From NCBI GenBank assembly GCA_031271755.1, contig JAISVB010000018.1, positions 1 through 62,156 on the forward strand: a stretch of DNA of 62,156 nucleotides. Reading direction: 5' to 3'. Of this stretch, positions 52,255 to 60,751 are shown in pieces (the stretch's first letter is position 1; each line of letters begins with the position of its first letter). The DNA comes from Culturomica sp. (GTDB taxonomy: Bacteria; Bacteroidota; Bacteroidia; Bacteroidales; Marinifilaceae). The translations under genes and the position numbers were made by a program. The notes below the pieces were generated by a model. The model had not been told where the DNA came from. It saw only the letters and a list, made by a program, of their open reading frames with translations, and made no database searches.

Positions 52255-52255
52255 A

Positions 52256-54604
52256 GTGAAAAACCGACAAAGGAGAGGAGTGCAGGCAGGGCTGATGTTG
52301 CTGCTGGCGGCGGTGTGTGTGTGGTGGTGGAACCTGCTGCCGGAGCCGCTTTTTGACGTGCCTTACTCCACGGTGTTGCTGGACCGGGACGACCGGATCA
52401 TCGGCCTGAAAGTGGCCGGCGACGGACAGTTCCGCATGCCCGGCGTAACCCCGCTCTCCGCCAAATACACGGAAGCGTTGATGACCTTTGAGGACAGGCG
52501 CTTTCCGCTTCATCCGGGCGTAGACCCGGCGGCTCTTTGCAGGGCGTTGTTCCGGAACATCCGTGCCGGGAGCGTGGTGAGCGGAGGCAGTACGCTGACC
52601 ATGCAACTGATCCGTCTGGCCCGGAAAAATCCGCCCCGGACCTATCCGGAAAAGTTGTGGGAGATGCTGTTGGCTTTGCGCATAGAGTCGACTGTGCCTA
52701 AATACCGGATCCTGCAATACTATGCGGCGCACGCTCCGTTCGGTAAAAACATCGTGGGCATAGAGGCGGCCGCCCTGAAATATTTCGGCCGCACTCCTTT
52801 GCAACTGAGTTGGGCCGAGGCGGCTTTGCTGGCAGTGTTGCCGAATGCCCCCTCCCTGAACAGCCCGGAGTTACTGAAATCCAAACGGGACCGGTTGTTG
52901 GAAAAACTACACCGGAAGGGGAGTATCTCCGGGGAGGATTACACCCTTGCTGTGACCGAACCGATCCCCCGGGAACTGTTTTACCCGGAGTCGGTCGCCC
53001 CGCATTTGCTGGGAGTGGCCGGGAAAAACCGGAACTCCCGGATGTCCCGTTCCACGCTGGATACCCGGCTGCAAAAGCAGGTGAACGCCGTTGTCAGCCG
53101 TCACAGCCGGATGCTGGGGGCCAATCACATCTACAACCTGGCGGTTTTGGTGGCGCACATCCCCAGCGGCGAGGTACGGGCGTACGTCGGGAACAGCCCG
53201 CCGCAGCCGGGAAGCCGGGGAAACGACGTGGACATCATCACCTCCGCGCGCAGTTCCGGCAGCATCCTGAAACCGGCGTTGTACGCCCTGATGCAGCAGA
53301 ACGGTTACCTTCTTCCGGAAACCCTGATCCCCGATATTCCCTCCCGTTTCGGCACTTACATGCCCTCCAATTTCAGCCGCAACTTTCAGGGAGCGGTTCC
53401 GGCCGGGCGGGCGTTGGCGGTGTCGTTGAACATTCCCTTTGTACGGATGCTGCAGGCGTACGGCTACCTGCGGTTTTACAACGATCTGCAACGCTTGGGC
53501 ATTACGACGCTGAACCGGGAGGCGGATCACTACGGCCTGAGCCTGATTCTGGGCGGGGCGGAAACTTCCCTGTGGGATCTGTGCAACCTGTACGGCGGTA
53601 TGGCGGCGACGCTCCGGCATTACGGGGAAAACGACGGGGATTATTTCCGGGGGGAGTACGGCCGCCTGCACGTGTGGCGGGAAGACTCTGTCCGGCGCCG
53701 GCGGTCCGTTGTCCCGAAAAGCGAAACGCCGTTGCACGCTTCGGCCGTCTGGCACACTTTCCGGGCTTTGAAAGATGTGGAGCGGCCGGAGTTGGAGTCG
53801 GGCTGGAAAACCTTCGCCTCCGGTATGGACCTGGCTTGGAAGACCGGCACGAGCTTCGGTTTCCGGGATGCCTGGGCGGTCGGCGTAAATGCGGATTGGG
53901 TGGTGGGTGTCTGGGCCGGAAATGCCGACGGGGAGGGACGTCCCGGATTGGTCGGCGTGCGGGTGGCAGCCCCGGTGTTGTTCGAGGTGGCCGGCCTGTT
54001 ACCGGTAACGGCGGCTTTCTACGAACCGGCGGAGGAGATGAGCGAAGCGGCGGTGTGCCGCCAAAGCGGTTACCGCGCCTCTCTGCTCTGTCCCGATACC
54101 GATACTTTGCGTGTGTGCCGCTCCGGTGCCAATACGGAGCACTGCCCTTTTCACCGGCAAGTCCATTTGGATGCCTCCGGAACCTATCGGGTGACCTCCG
54201 ATTGCGAGCGGCTGGACAATATCCGGGTAACCTCCTGGTTTGTGCTGCCTCCCGTACAGGAGTGGTACTATACACAGACGCACAGCGATTACCGGAAACT
54301 CCCCCCGTGGCGGCCGGATTGCCGTCCGGAAGAGCGGGACGTTATGGAGATGATCTATCCGCGGAGAGGCACCCGCGTTTTTATTCCGCGGGATTTTGGA
54401 GGGGAGCGGGGAAAAGTGGTATTCGAACTGGCGCACCGGAGAGCGGAAACAGAGGTATACTGGCACATAGATGAGCAGTACGCCGGTGCCACCCGCTTTC
54501 CGCACCAGATGGAGCTCTACATCGGAGAGGGGCCCCATTTGCTGACCCTGGTGGATCGGGACGGGAATACCCTGCAACAACACTTCACCGTTGTCGGTAA
54601 ATAA
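52256..54604 (+). CDS. pbpC: Penicillin-binding protein 1C
   Basis: A 782-residue bifunctional peptidoglycan synthase anchored by an N-terminal membrane segment (LMLLLAAVCVWWW). The glycosyltransferase (GT51) motifs are EDRRFPLHPGVD near 79 and GGSTLTMQL near 110. The transpeptidase motifs are SILK (in SSGSILKPALY near 338), SLN near 389 and KTGTS near 528. A C-terminal BiPBP_C-like beta domain completes the protein. A GTG start at 52256 one base after the ATPase stop is used; a later GTG at 52280 is also possible. PBP1C often sits beside an alpha-2-macroglobulin gene, but here that gene is 38.9 kb upstream. Confidence 0.94.
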   Translation: MKNRQRRGVQAGLMLLLAAVCVWWWNLLPEPLFDVPYSTVLLDRDDRIIGLKVAGDGQFRMPGVTPLSAKYTEALMTFEDRRFPLHPGVDPAALCRALFRNIRAGSVVSGGSTLTMQLIRLARKNPPRTYPEKLWEMLLALRIESTVPKYRILQYYAAHAPFGKNIVGIEAAALKYFGRTPLQLSWAEAALLAVLPNAPSLNSPELLKSKRDRLLEKLHRKGSISGEDYTLAVTEPIPRELFYPESVAPHLLGVAGKNRNSRMSRSTLDTRLQKQVNAVVSRHSRMLGANHIYNLAVLVAHIPSGEVRAYVGNSPPQPGSRGNDVDIITSARSSGSILKPALYALMQQNGYLLPETLIPDIPSRFGTYMPSNFSRNFQGAVPAGRALAVSLNIPFVRMLQAYGYLRFYNDLQRLGITTLNREADHYGLSLILGGAETSLWDLCNLYGGMAATLRHYGENDGDYFRGEYGRLHVWREDSVRRRRSVVPKSETPLHASAVWHTFRALKDVERPELESGWKTFASGMDLAWKTGTSFGFRDAWAVGVNADWVVGVWAGNADGEGRPGLVGVRVAAPVLFEVAGLLPVTAAFYEPAEEMSEAAVCRQSGYRASLLCPDTDTLRVCRSGANTEHCPFHRQVHLDASGTYRVTSDCERLDNIRVTSWFVLPPVQEWYYTQTHSDYRKLPPWRPDCRPEERDVMEMIYPRRGTRVFIPRDFGGERGKVVFELAHRRAETEVYWHIDEQYAGATRFPHQMELYIGEGPHLLTLVDRDGNTLQQHFTVVGK

Positions 54605-54657
54605 CGTTCCGGGAGATAATTTTTTGCAGAATTATTTTTTTTCTTTGCCGGAACTGT

Positions 54658-54665
54658 TACTTTTG
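54658..54665 (+). promoter_or_regulatory. -7 promoter box for tRNA-Thr
   Basis: TACTTTTG ends ten bases before the tRNA and fits the Bacteroidota -7 consensus; transcription would start just before the mature 5' end. No -33 element at the right distance. Confidence 0.5.
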
Positions 54666-54675
54666 TACCCGCAAC

Positions 54676-54748
<73 letters not shown>

Positions 54749-54967
54749 CTCTCTCCAAACTTCCCTTTTCGGCAATTTCCCACCGGCATTATTCTCTATT
54801 TAGTCCTTTTTGATCTCTTCGATGGATGGCAATGAAGATTTGAAATTCTCCATCACAAAAAATCATACCCGGATTTTCGGATCGGTACCGAATAATCGCT
54901 ATTTTTACCCGCGCTAATTTTCCAAACATTTTTGCACATAGAATTAGAACAAAACAAAAATAGAGCC

Positions 54968-57847
54968 ATGGCAACAGAAAAATTCTTATGGAGGCACATC
55001 GGGCCTCGTCCGGAAGAGATCGACGAGATGTTGAAAGTAACAGGGGTGAATTCCATGGAAGAACTGATCGAACAGACGGTTCCGAAATCCATCCGCCTGA
55101 AAAAATTACCGGAACTGCCGGCGGCTTTGACCGAATCCGAATTTTTTGACAAGATCCGGGGGATCGCCGCCCAAAATAAGATCTACCGTTCGTTTATCGG
55201 ACAGGGCTATTACGACACCATATCGCCGGCGGTCATCACCCGGAACATTCTGGAGAATCCGGCCTGGTACACCTCCTACACCCCTTATCAGGCGGAGGTT
55301 TCGCAGGGACGGTTGGAAGCGTTGTTGAATTATCAGACCGTTGTGCTGGAGTTGACCGGCATGGAAATTACCAACTGCTCGCTGCTGGATGAGGCGACAG
55401 CCGCCGCGGAGGCGATGCAGATGATGTTTGCCTTGCGTTCCAAAGAGTTGAAAAAATCCGGAGCCAATAAATTGTTTGTGGACAACGCGGTTTTTCCGCA
55501 GACCAAAGATGTGCTTATCACCCGTTCGGCGCCCTTCGGCATAGAGTTGGTGTATGGGGATTACAGCACCTTTGAGATGACGCCGGAGGTATTCGGGGCC
55601 ATTGTCCAGTATCCGGCTGCCAACGGAGAGGTGCGCCGGTACGCCGAATTTGCCGGAAAGGTGCATGCCGGCGGGGCTTTGCTGGCGGTAGCGGCGGATA
55701 TCATGAGCTTAGTATTGCTGACACCCCCTTCCGAATGGGGAGCGGACATCGTGGTCGGTTCGACCCAGCGTTTCGGCATCCCGATGGGTTACGGCGGGCC
55801 GAGCGCCGCTTACCTGGCGACCAAGGAGGAGTATAAACGGAACATTCCCGGACGGATCATCGGCGTGACGATCGACGCACAGGGGAATAAAGCGCTCCGT
55901 CTGGCGTTGCAGACCCGGGAGCAGCACATCAAGCGCGAGAAAGCCTCTTCCAACATCTGTACGGCGAAAGCTTTGGATGCCACCATGGCCGGCTTTTACG
56001 CCGTTTACCACGGAAAGGAGGGGTTGGAACGGATTGCCAAACACATCCATGCGGCAGCGGTTGTGCTGTCCGAAGAGATCCAAAAATACGGTTATCAATT
56101 GCAGAGCGGGAAATTCTTCGATACGCTCCGTTTCGCCCTGCCCGAAGGGGTAACGGCGGAGGCGGTTCGGGACAAGGCGCTGGAAAAACAGCTCAACCTG
56201 CACTACTGCACCTGTTGCTGCGGCCAACCGCGGGTGGGACTCTCCACGGATGAAAAAATCAATGAGGAGGAGATCAACGCCATCATCGCCGTTTTTGCGG
56301 AAGCTGCCGGAAAAACAGCGGAGAAAGCAGCCTTTTTGGACGAACGCACTATACTGGATCCGGATATGATCCGGGACGATGAATTTATGGAGGCGCCGCT
56401 TTTCAAGCTGTATCATTCGGAAACGGCCATGATGCGCTACATGAAAAATTTGGAGAGAAGGGACATCTCGTTGGCCACCTCCATGATCTCCTTGGGTTCC
56501 TGTACCATGAAACTGAACGCCGCTGTGGAGATGCTGCCGCTCTCCTGGCCGGAGTTCGGAGCGATCCATCCTTTTGTCCCGGTTTCCCAGGCGGAAGGGT
56601 ACCGGCAGATGATCCGGGAGAGCGAACAGATGCTGGCTGCCGTGACCGGTTTTGTGGGGTGCAGTTTGCAACCCAATTCGGGCGCTGCCGGCGAATACGC
56701 TTCCCTGATGGTGATCCGGGAGTACCACAGGTCGCGGGGAGAGGCGCACCGGAACGTGATGCTGATCCCGGCGTCTGCGCACGGAACCAACCCGGCTACT
56801 TCTACGATGGCCGGTTTTGACCTGATCGTTGTGGCAAGTACGGCGGAGGGGAATATCGACGTGGAAGATTTCCGGACAAAAGCAGAAGCGAACAGGGAGC
56901 ATCTGGCCGGTGCCATGATCACCTATCCCTCCACGCACGGGATCTTCGAAGAGTCGATCAAAGAGTTGGCGGAGATCGTGCACCGGAACGGCGGACAACT
57001 GTTTATGGACGGCGCCAATATGAACGGGCAGTGCGGCCTGACCAGCCCCGGCGAGATCGGAGCGGACATCTGCCACCTGAACCTGCACAAGACGTTTGCC
57101 ATGCCTCACGGCGGCGGCGGCCCCGGCGTAGGCCCCATCTGTTGCGCCGCCCACCTGGCGCCTTTCCTGCCGTCGCACTCGATGGTAAAAACAGGCGGAG
57201 ACCACGGGATCCATGCTGTTGCGGCTTCTCCGTACGGTTCCGTAAGCCTGCTGCCGATCACTTACGGCTATCTCTCCATGCTGGGAGCCGAGGGATTGAA
57301 ATTTGTCACCGAAATGGCTATCCTGAATGCAAACTATTTGGCCTCTTCTTTTGAAAAACTGGGCTTTAAAGTCCTGTACAAAGGCAGCAAAGGGCGTGTC
57401 GGACACGAAATGATCTGGGATTGCTCCTCCTTCAACAAGGAGTACGGCATCACGGACGGAGATATCGCCAAACGGCTGATGGACTTCGGTTTCCATGCGC
57501 CCACCCTGTCGTTCCCCGTACACGGGACATTGATGGTGGAGCCGACGGAGAGCGAGCCGAAAGAGGAGTTGGACCGTTTTATCGACGCCCTGAAAACGAT
57601 CCGGGACGAGATTCTGGAGCTCGGGACCGGGAAAGCCGACAAGACGGACAACGTGCTGAAAAACGCACCGCATACCCACCGCGTGTTGACGGCCGACGAA
57701 TGGAACCATCCCTATCCGCGGAGCAAGGCGGCCTATCCGCTTCCCTGGGTGAAGGAGAATAAGTTCTGGCCGCAGGTGGGACGGGTAGACGACGGCTACG
57801 GCGACCGGAATCTGTTCTGCACCTGTTATACGCTGTACGAAGAGTAG
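54968..57847 (+). CDS. gcvP: Glycine dehydrogenase (decarboxylating), P protein
   Basis: A 959-residue pyridoxal-phosphate enzyme of the glycine cleavage system that decarboxylates glycine and passes the aminomethyl group to the H protein. It is the single-chain form (the N- and C-halves are separate genes in some bacteria). The start reads FLWRHIGPRPEEIDEML. The cofactor lysine lies in HLNLHKTFAMPHGGGGPGVG near residue 702. Length is normal. Start ATG 54968 is chosen because the frame upstream reads into a spacer. It is transcribed after the tRNA and alone; gcvT lies 50 kb away and gcvH was not found. Confidence 0.96.
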   Translation: MATEKFLWRHIGPRPEEIDEMLKVTGVNSMEELIEQTVPKSIRLKKLPELPAALTESEFFDKIRGIAAQNKIYRSFIGQGYYDTISPAVITRNILENPAWYTSYTPYQAEVSQGRLEALLNYQTVVLELTGMEITNCSLLDEATAAAEAMQMMFALRSKELKKSGANKLFVDNAVFPQTKDVLITRSAPFGIELVYGDYSTFEMTPEVFGAIVQYPAANGEVRRYAEFAGKVHAGGALLAVAADIMSLVLLTPPSEWGADIVVGSTQRFGIPMGYGGPSAAYLATKEEYKRNIPGRIIGVTIDAQGNKALRLALQTREQHIKREKASSNICTAKALDATMAGFYAVYHGKEGLERIAKHIHAAAVVLSEEIQKYGYQLQSGKFFDTLRFALPEGVTAEAVRDKALEKQLNLHYCTCCCGQPRVGLSTDEKINEEEINAIIAVFAEAAGKTAEKAAFLDERTILDPDMIRDDEFMEAPLFKLYHSETAMMRYMKNLERRDISLATSMISLGSCTMKLNAAVEMLPLSWPEFGAIHPFVPVSQAEGYRQMIRESEQMLAAVTGFVGCSLQPNSGAAGEYASLMVIREYHRSRGEAHRNVMLIPASAHGTNPATSTMAGFDLIVVASTAEGNIDVEDFRTKAEANREHLAGAMITYPSTHGIFEESIKELAEIVHRNGGQLFMDGANMNGQCGLTSPGEIGADICHLNLHKTFAMPHGGGGPGVGPICCAAHLAPFLPSHSMVKTGGDHGIHAVAASPYGSVSLLPITYGYLSMLGAEGLKFVTEMAILNANYLASSFEKLGFKVLYKGSKGRVGHEMIWDCSSFNKEYGITDGDIAKRLMDFGFHAPTLSFPVHGTLMVEPTESEPKEELDRFIDALKTIRDEILELGTGKADKTDNVLKNAPHTHRVLTADEWNHPYPRSKAAYPLPWVKENKFWPQVGRVDDGYGDRNLFCTCYTLYEE

Positions 57848-57881
57848 ACTTTTAATTATAAATCTTTTTATGTTTACAGGT

Positions 57882-58466
57882 ATGAAAAAAGCTTTTTTTC
57901 TGGTGGCGCTCGTTTTGCTTGGTACAAGCACTGCTTTCTCCCAATTGTCATATGGACTGAAAAGCGGCCTGAATCTGGCGGATTTCACGCGCATGAAGGG
58001 AACTTCCGATATGAAAACCTCCTTTTACGCGGGTGGATTTTTAGAATACCGGGGAAAGAATGTCGGTATTTCACCCGAATTGTACTATTCGCGTCAGGGG
58101 TTTCAGCAAGAAGACGGGGAGGTAATGGCAAGGTTCCGGTTTAATTACCTGAACGTCCCCATGATGCTAAAAATATATGTAGTAAAGGGATTGAGTGTTG
58201 ATTTCGGTACACAGGTGGGATGCCTGCTAAATTCCAAACTTTGGATGGAAGCCGATGGCCAGACAGTAACCTTAGATATGGAAAAAGTTACAGGTACAAA
58301 AATGAGTGTGTTTGATATCGGTTTTGTTGTGGGATTGACGTGTAATGTGGAAAAATTTTTCTTGCAGGGCCGCTACAACCTGGGGATAACGCCTGTTTCC
58401 CCGGATGACCCCGATGAGAGTTGCAACAAAGTGTTCCAGTTCGGTATAGGGTACCGTTTCCGGTAA
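57882..58466 (+). CDS. Small outer membrane beta-barrel protein (PorT-like)
   Basis: A 194-residue outer membrane protein with a signal peptide (MKKAFFLVALVLLGTSTAFS). The body is eight or so amphipathic strands, beginning LSYGLKSGLNLADF and ending FQFGIGYRFR, as in the outer membrane beta-barrel (PorT) family. Start 57882 gives the best signal peptide; ATG 57870, four codons earlier, is possible. It follows gcvP by 34 bases and may be read from the same transcript. Specific role unknown. It ends before a terminator. Confidence 0.82.
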   Translation: MKKAFFLVALVLLGTSTAFSQLSYGLKSGLNLADFTRMKGTSDMKTSFYAGGFLEYRGKNVGISPELYYSRQGFQQEDGEVMARFRFNYLNVPMMLKIYVVKGLSVDFGTQVGCLLNSKLWMEADGQTVTLDMEKVTGTKMSVFDIGFVVGLTCNVEKFFLQGRYNLGITPVSPDDPDESCNKVFQFGIGYRFR

Positions 58467-58492
58467 CACGACTTCGACTTTTTTTCGGGAAG

Positions 58493-58529
58493 AGGCTGAC
58501 CGACCATCCAAAGGTTGTTCAGCCTTTTT
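58493..58529 (+). terminator. Terminator after the beta-barrel gene
   Basis: AGGCTGACCGACC from 58493 pairs with GGTTGTTCAGCCT ending 58525, with one mismatch, around a seven-base loop, and is followed by TTTTC. It separates the plus-strand gene from the convergent rsmD. Confidence 0.8.
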
Positions 58530-58530
58530 C

Positions 58531-59088
58531 TTATTCCGTGCACTCCGGATCCGTTTTCCGGAAGAGGGAGAAATTGACGCTTCCGTATGCTCTTCTCTCC
58601 CGGAAAAAGGGGTGGTTGGAGAAATCGACGGTCGCCGGGTGCTCGATCACGGCGACCCCCTGCTCTTTCAGCAAATTGTTGTCGAAAATGGCGGCGGGGA
58701 TCCGGTGGATCTCCGGCAGATTGTAAGGCGGGTCGGCAAATACCAGGTCAAATTGCCGGCCTTTCAACTTTTCCACGGCAATAAAAACGTCTGTCCGGAA
58801 CAACCGGATGTTTTTAAATCCCAACTCTGCGGCCGTGCGTTGAATAAAAGCGAAATGGAGCCGGTTTTTTTCTACGGAAACCACCTCGGCCGCTCCCCGG
58901 GAAGCAAGTTCGTAACTGATGCTGCCGGTTCCGGAAAATAGGTCGACGGCGGAACACCCTTCGATGTCCACATAACGGACTAAAATATTGAACAGGTTCT
59001 CTTTGGCGAAATCGGTCGTCGGCCGGGCCGTGAAATTCTTATCCGGAAACAGTTGGCGACCCCTGTGCGTTCCGCTGATTATTCGCAT
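58531..59088 (-). CDS. rsmD: 16S rRNA (guanine-966 N2) methyltransferase
   Basis: A 185-residue S-adenosylmethionine-dependent methyltransferase. Motif I is VDLFSGTGSISYELASRG near residue 48, and the catalytic DPPY is in LVFADPPYN near 118. The start RIISGTHRGRQL matches RsmD. It modifies G966 of 16S rRNA during ribosome assembly. Its start overlaps the end of the upstream DUF3822 gene by ten bases, a common arrangement in Bacteroidota, so the two are translated together. Confidence 0.95.
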   Translation of the reverse strand: MRIISGTHRGRQLFPDKNFTARPTTDFAKENLFNILVRYVDIEGCSAVDLFSGTGSISYELASRGAAEVVSVEKNRLHFAFIQRTAAELGFKNIRLFRTDVFIAVEKLKGRQFDLVFADPPYNLPEIHRIPAAIFDNNLLKEQGVAVIEHPATVDFSNHPFFRERRAYGSVNFSLFRKTDPECTE

Positions 59089-59912
59089 CTGTGCGCGTTT
59101 ACCAGATGAATGAAGCGGGAGCTGCTGCTGTTTTTGAACAGTTGCGCCAGGGAAGCATCGTTTAGGATAGAAACCTCCGGAATGTATGCGCCGAGGGTTC
59201 GGTGTAATTTCGGATCGTTGGCCAGATTGCCGGAAACGACCGTTTGCAGATTGGCGGTGTTCACGTTACAGCTTTTCAGACAGTTCAGGATGTAGTACAC
59301 CAGATCCGTCAAAGAACCGTAGGCGAATGTATTGAAAAGAAGCACTTCGTTCTCTTTCGTCAGCAACAGGTCAAAATAGCGGTCCTGAATGTCGATAAAG
59401 AGGTGTTCCCGGTTCAGCAGGGTGGAGGAGAGGGAATGTACAATAAAAGGGTAGGCGCTGTTTACAATACGCAGCGACTGGTAGCGTGCTGTCAGGAACG
59501 TGACAAAACTGCGGGGAAGGGATTCGACCAGATACGCCTCCATCGGGCGGATTTTCCGGTAGAGCAACGTGTCGTTCTTTTCCGCATGCTGGCAAAGCCG
59601 GTATACATCGGACAGGTACGTCTTGTTGAAAATATGCGCCGGTATCAGCGTTTTCTCTTTTTTGCAGGGAACCACAAAGACCTTTTTGTACGGGAGATTC
59701 AGCAATTCTTCCTCCACCAGGGCTTTTTTTACCCTGGCGATCACTTCCACCTGCGAATCCAGGCTGTAGGGCTGAAAACACAAGGCCAGCAATTTGTTAA
59801 ACCCGTTGTGGACACAAAACGAAAGTCCATCCGTCGAGAAACGGATGGACAATACGTATTCTGTGGATTTTTCTTTTACAAAATTTGGATCTAAGTGATA
59901 GATTCGCTGCAT
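59079..59912 (-). CDS. DUF3822 family protein
   Basis: A 277-residue cytoplasmic protein (starts MQRIYHLDPNFVKEKSTEYV). The fold looks like an actin/hexokinase-like ATPase remnant, as in DUF3822, with the pattern LFIDIQDRYFDLLL near 172 and TVVSGNLANDPKLHRTLG near 226. Function unknown; genomic coupling to rsmD, with a ten-base overlap, is conserved in Bacteroidales. The gap to the upstream anchored protein is 13 bases, so all three probably form one minus-strand operon. Confidence 0.85.
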   Translation of the reverse strand: MQRIYHLDPNFVKEKSTEYVLSIRFSTDGLSFCVHNGFNKLLALCFQPYSLDSQVEVIARVKKALVEEELLNLPYKKVFVVPCKKEKTLIPAHIFNKTYLSDVYRLCQHAEKNDTLLYRKIRPMEAYLVESLPRSFVTFLTARYQSLRIVNSAYPFIVHSLSSTLLNREHLFIDIQDRYFDLLLTKENEVLLFNTFAYGSLTDLVYYILNCLKSCNVNTANLQTVVSGNLANDPKLHRTLGAYIPEVSILNDASLAQLFKNSSSSRFIHLVNAHRCE

Positions 59913-59925
59913 GTAAATTGGTACA

Positions 59926-60576
59926 TTATTCCCAGTTCCCCACGTTGTTATTCGCCTCCTTCAGGCTGCCGACTTTCAGGCCGGGGTATTTTTTCAGGCG
60001 AAGCTGTTCGCCGTTCGCTTCCTTGATCTGTTCGCCGTATTGCTCTTGCAGGTCGGCAAAAATTTCGTCGTTGGAGATCCAGGCCTCAAAAATCGGGACC
60101 TGTACGCCGGAATCGGTTACGTAAATATCCGCACCCATCCTGAATTGGTATTTTCCCTGTGTAAAGGGAACGATTTTCAGGTTGTCGATGGGGTAATCTT
60201 TGCCGAATGTGTTTTCCAGAGCGTTCACTTTGATGTTTTCCCGGATGATCCATCCCTTTTTGATCGCCTCTTCTTCCGTAATTCCCTGTTCCACCTGGTC
60301 ATCCGTCAATGAACCGATCTGCCGTACAATGATCACGGAATCGTATTTCATAAAATGGATCAGGGTGTCTAAGCTGGGAGTATATATTCCGTAAACACTC
60401 CGGTAGGCATCTTGTGCGGTACGGATGTCTTTGAGGCGTTCGACGATCCTTTCGTTCCTTTGCTTCTGGATCTCTTTGAACCGTTCGGGGATCCGGATAC
60501 TTTCGTAGCATTTGTAACCCAGATAGATAATAACGAGCGCCAATACAATCTGAAGAATGATTTTTATGTGTTTCAT
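59926..60576 (-). CDS. Membrane-anchored protein of unknown function
   Basis: A 216-residue protein with one N-terminal membrane segment (MKHIKIILQIVLALVIIYLG) and a soluble domain of about 190 residues exported to the periplasm side. The region after the anchor is a helix (RIPERFKEIQKQRNERIVER) that resembles the start of type-IV-pilin-like or coiled-coil proteins, followed by a mixed domain (AQDAYRSVYGIYTP, ITEEEAIKKGWIIRE). I do not recognise a named family. Start ATG 60576 is used; the upstream in-frame extension would add nineteen residues with no coding signs. First gene of the minus-strand DUF3822/rsmD unit. Confidence 0.75.
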   Translation of the reverse strand: MKHIKIILQIVLALVIIYLGYKCYESIRIPERFKEIQKQRNERIVERLKDIRTAQDAYRSVYGIYTPSLDTLIHFMKYDSVIIVRQIGSLTDDQVEQGITEEEAIKKGWIIRENIKVNALENTFGKDYPIDNLKIVPFTQGKYQFRMGADIYVTDSGVQVPIFEAWISNDEIFADLQEQYGEQIKEANGEQLRLKKYPGLKVGSLKEANNNVGNWE

Positions 60577-60658
60577 ACGTTTATAGTTTATTATTCTCAC
60601 CCACTTCCCGGATCCTTTTGCGGAACCGGACAAATTCGCGTATCTTTATACGCTCGTG

Positions 60659-60666
60659 CAAACATA
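60659..60666 (-). promoter_or_regulatory. -7 promoter box for the minus-strand unit
   Basis: On the minus strand this reads TATGTTTG, a match to TAnnTTTG, placing the transcript start about 75 bases before the gene starting at 60576. No -33 element at the right distance. A near-match for the divergent helicase gene (TATCTTTA around 60640) is weaker. Confidence 0.35.
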
Positions 60667-60751
60667 GTAAAAGTTCCCGTAAAAAACTTATTGCCGGCAA
60701 ATTTAAGAAAAATTTCAGACAGACTCTTACGAATCCGGAAGAAAATTAGGG

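Noticed and set aside
52810-54474. Open plus-strand frame of about 550 codons inside pbpC
   Set aside because: It is in another frame of pbpC, which has all the glycosyltransferase and transpeptidase motifs. The translated product is rich in Gly, Arg and Pro and has no domain.
55709-57994. Long open frame of about 760 codons on the minus strand
   Set aside because: It lies antisense to gcvP along nearly its whole length, has a composition of histidine, arginine and proline typical of shadow frames, and shows no domain.
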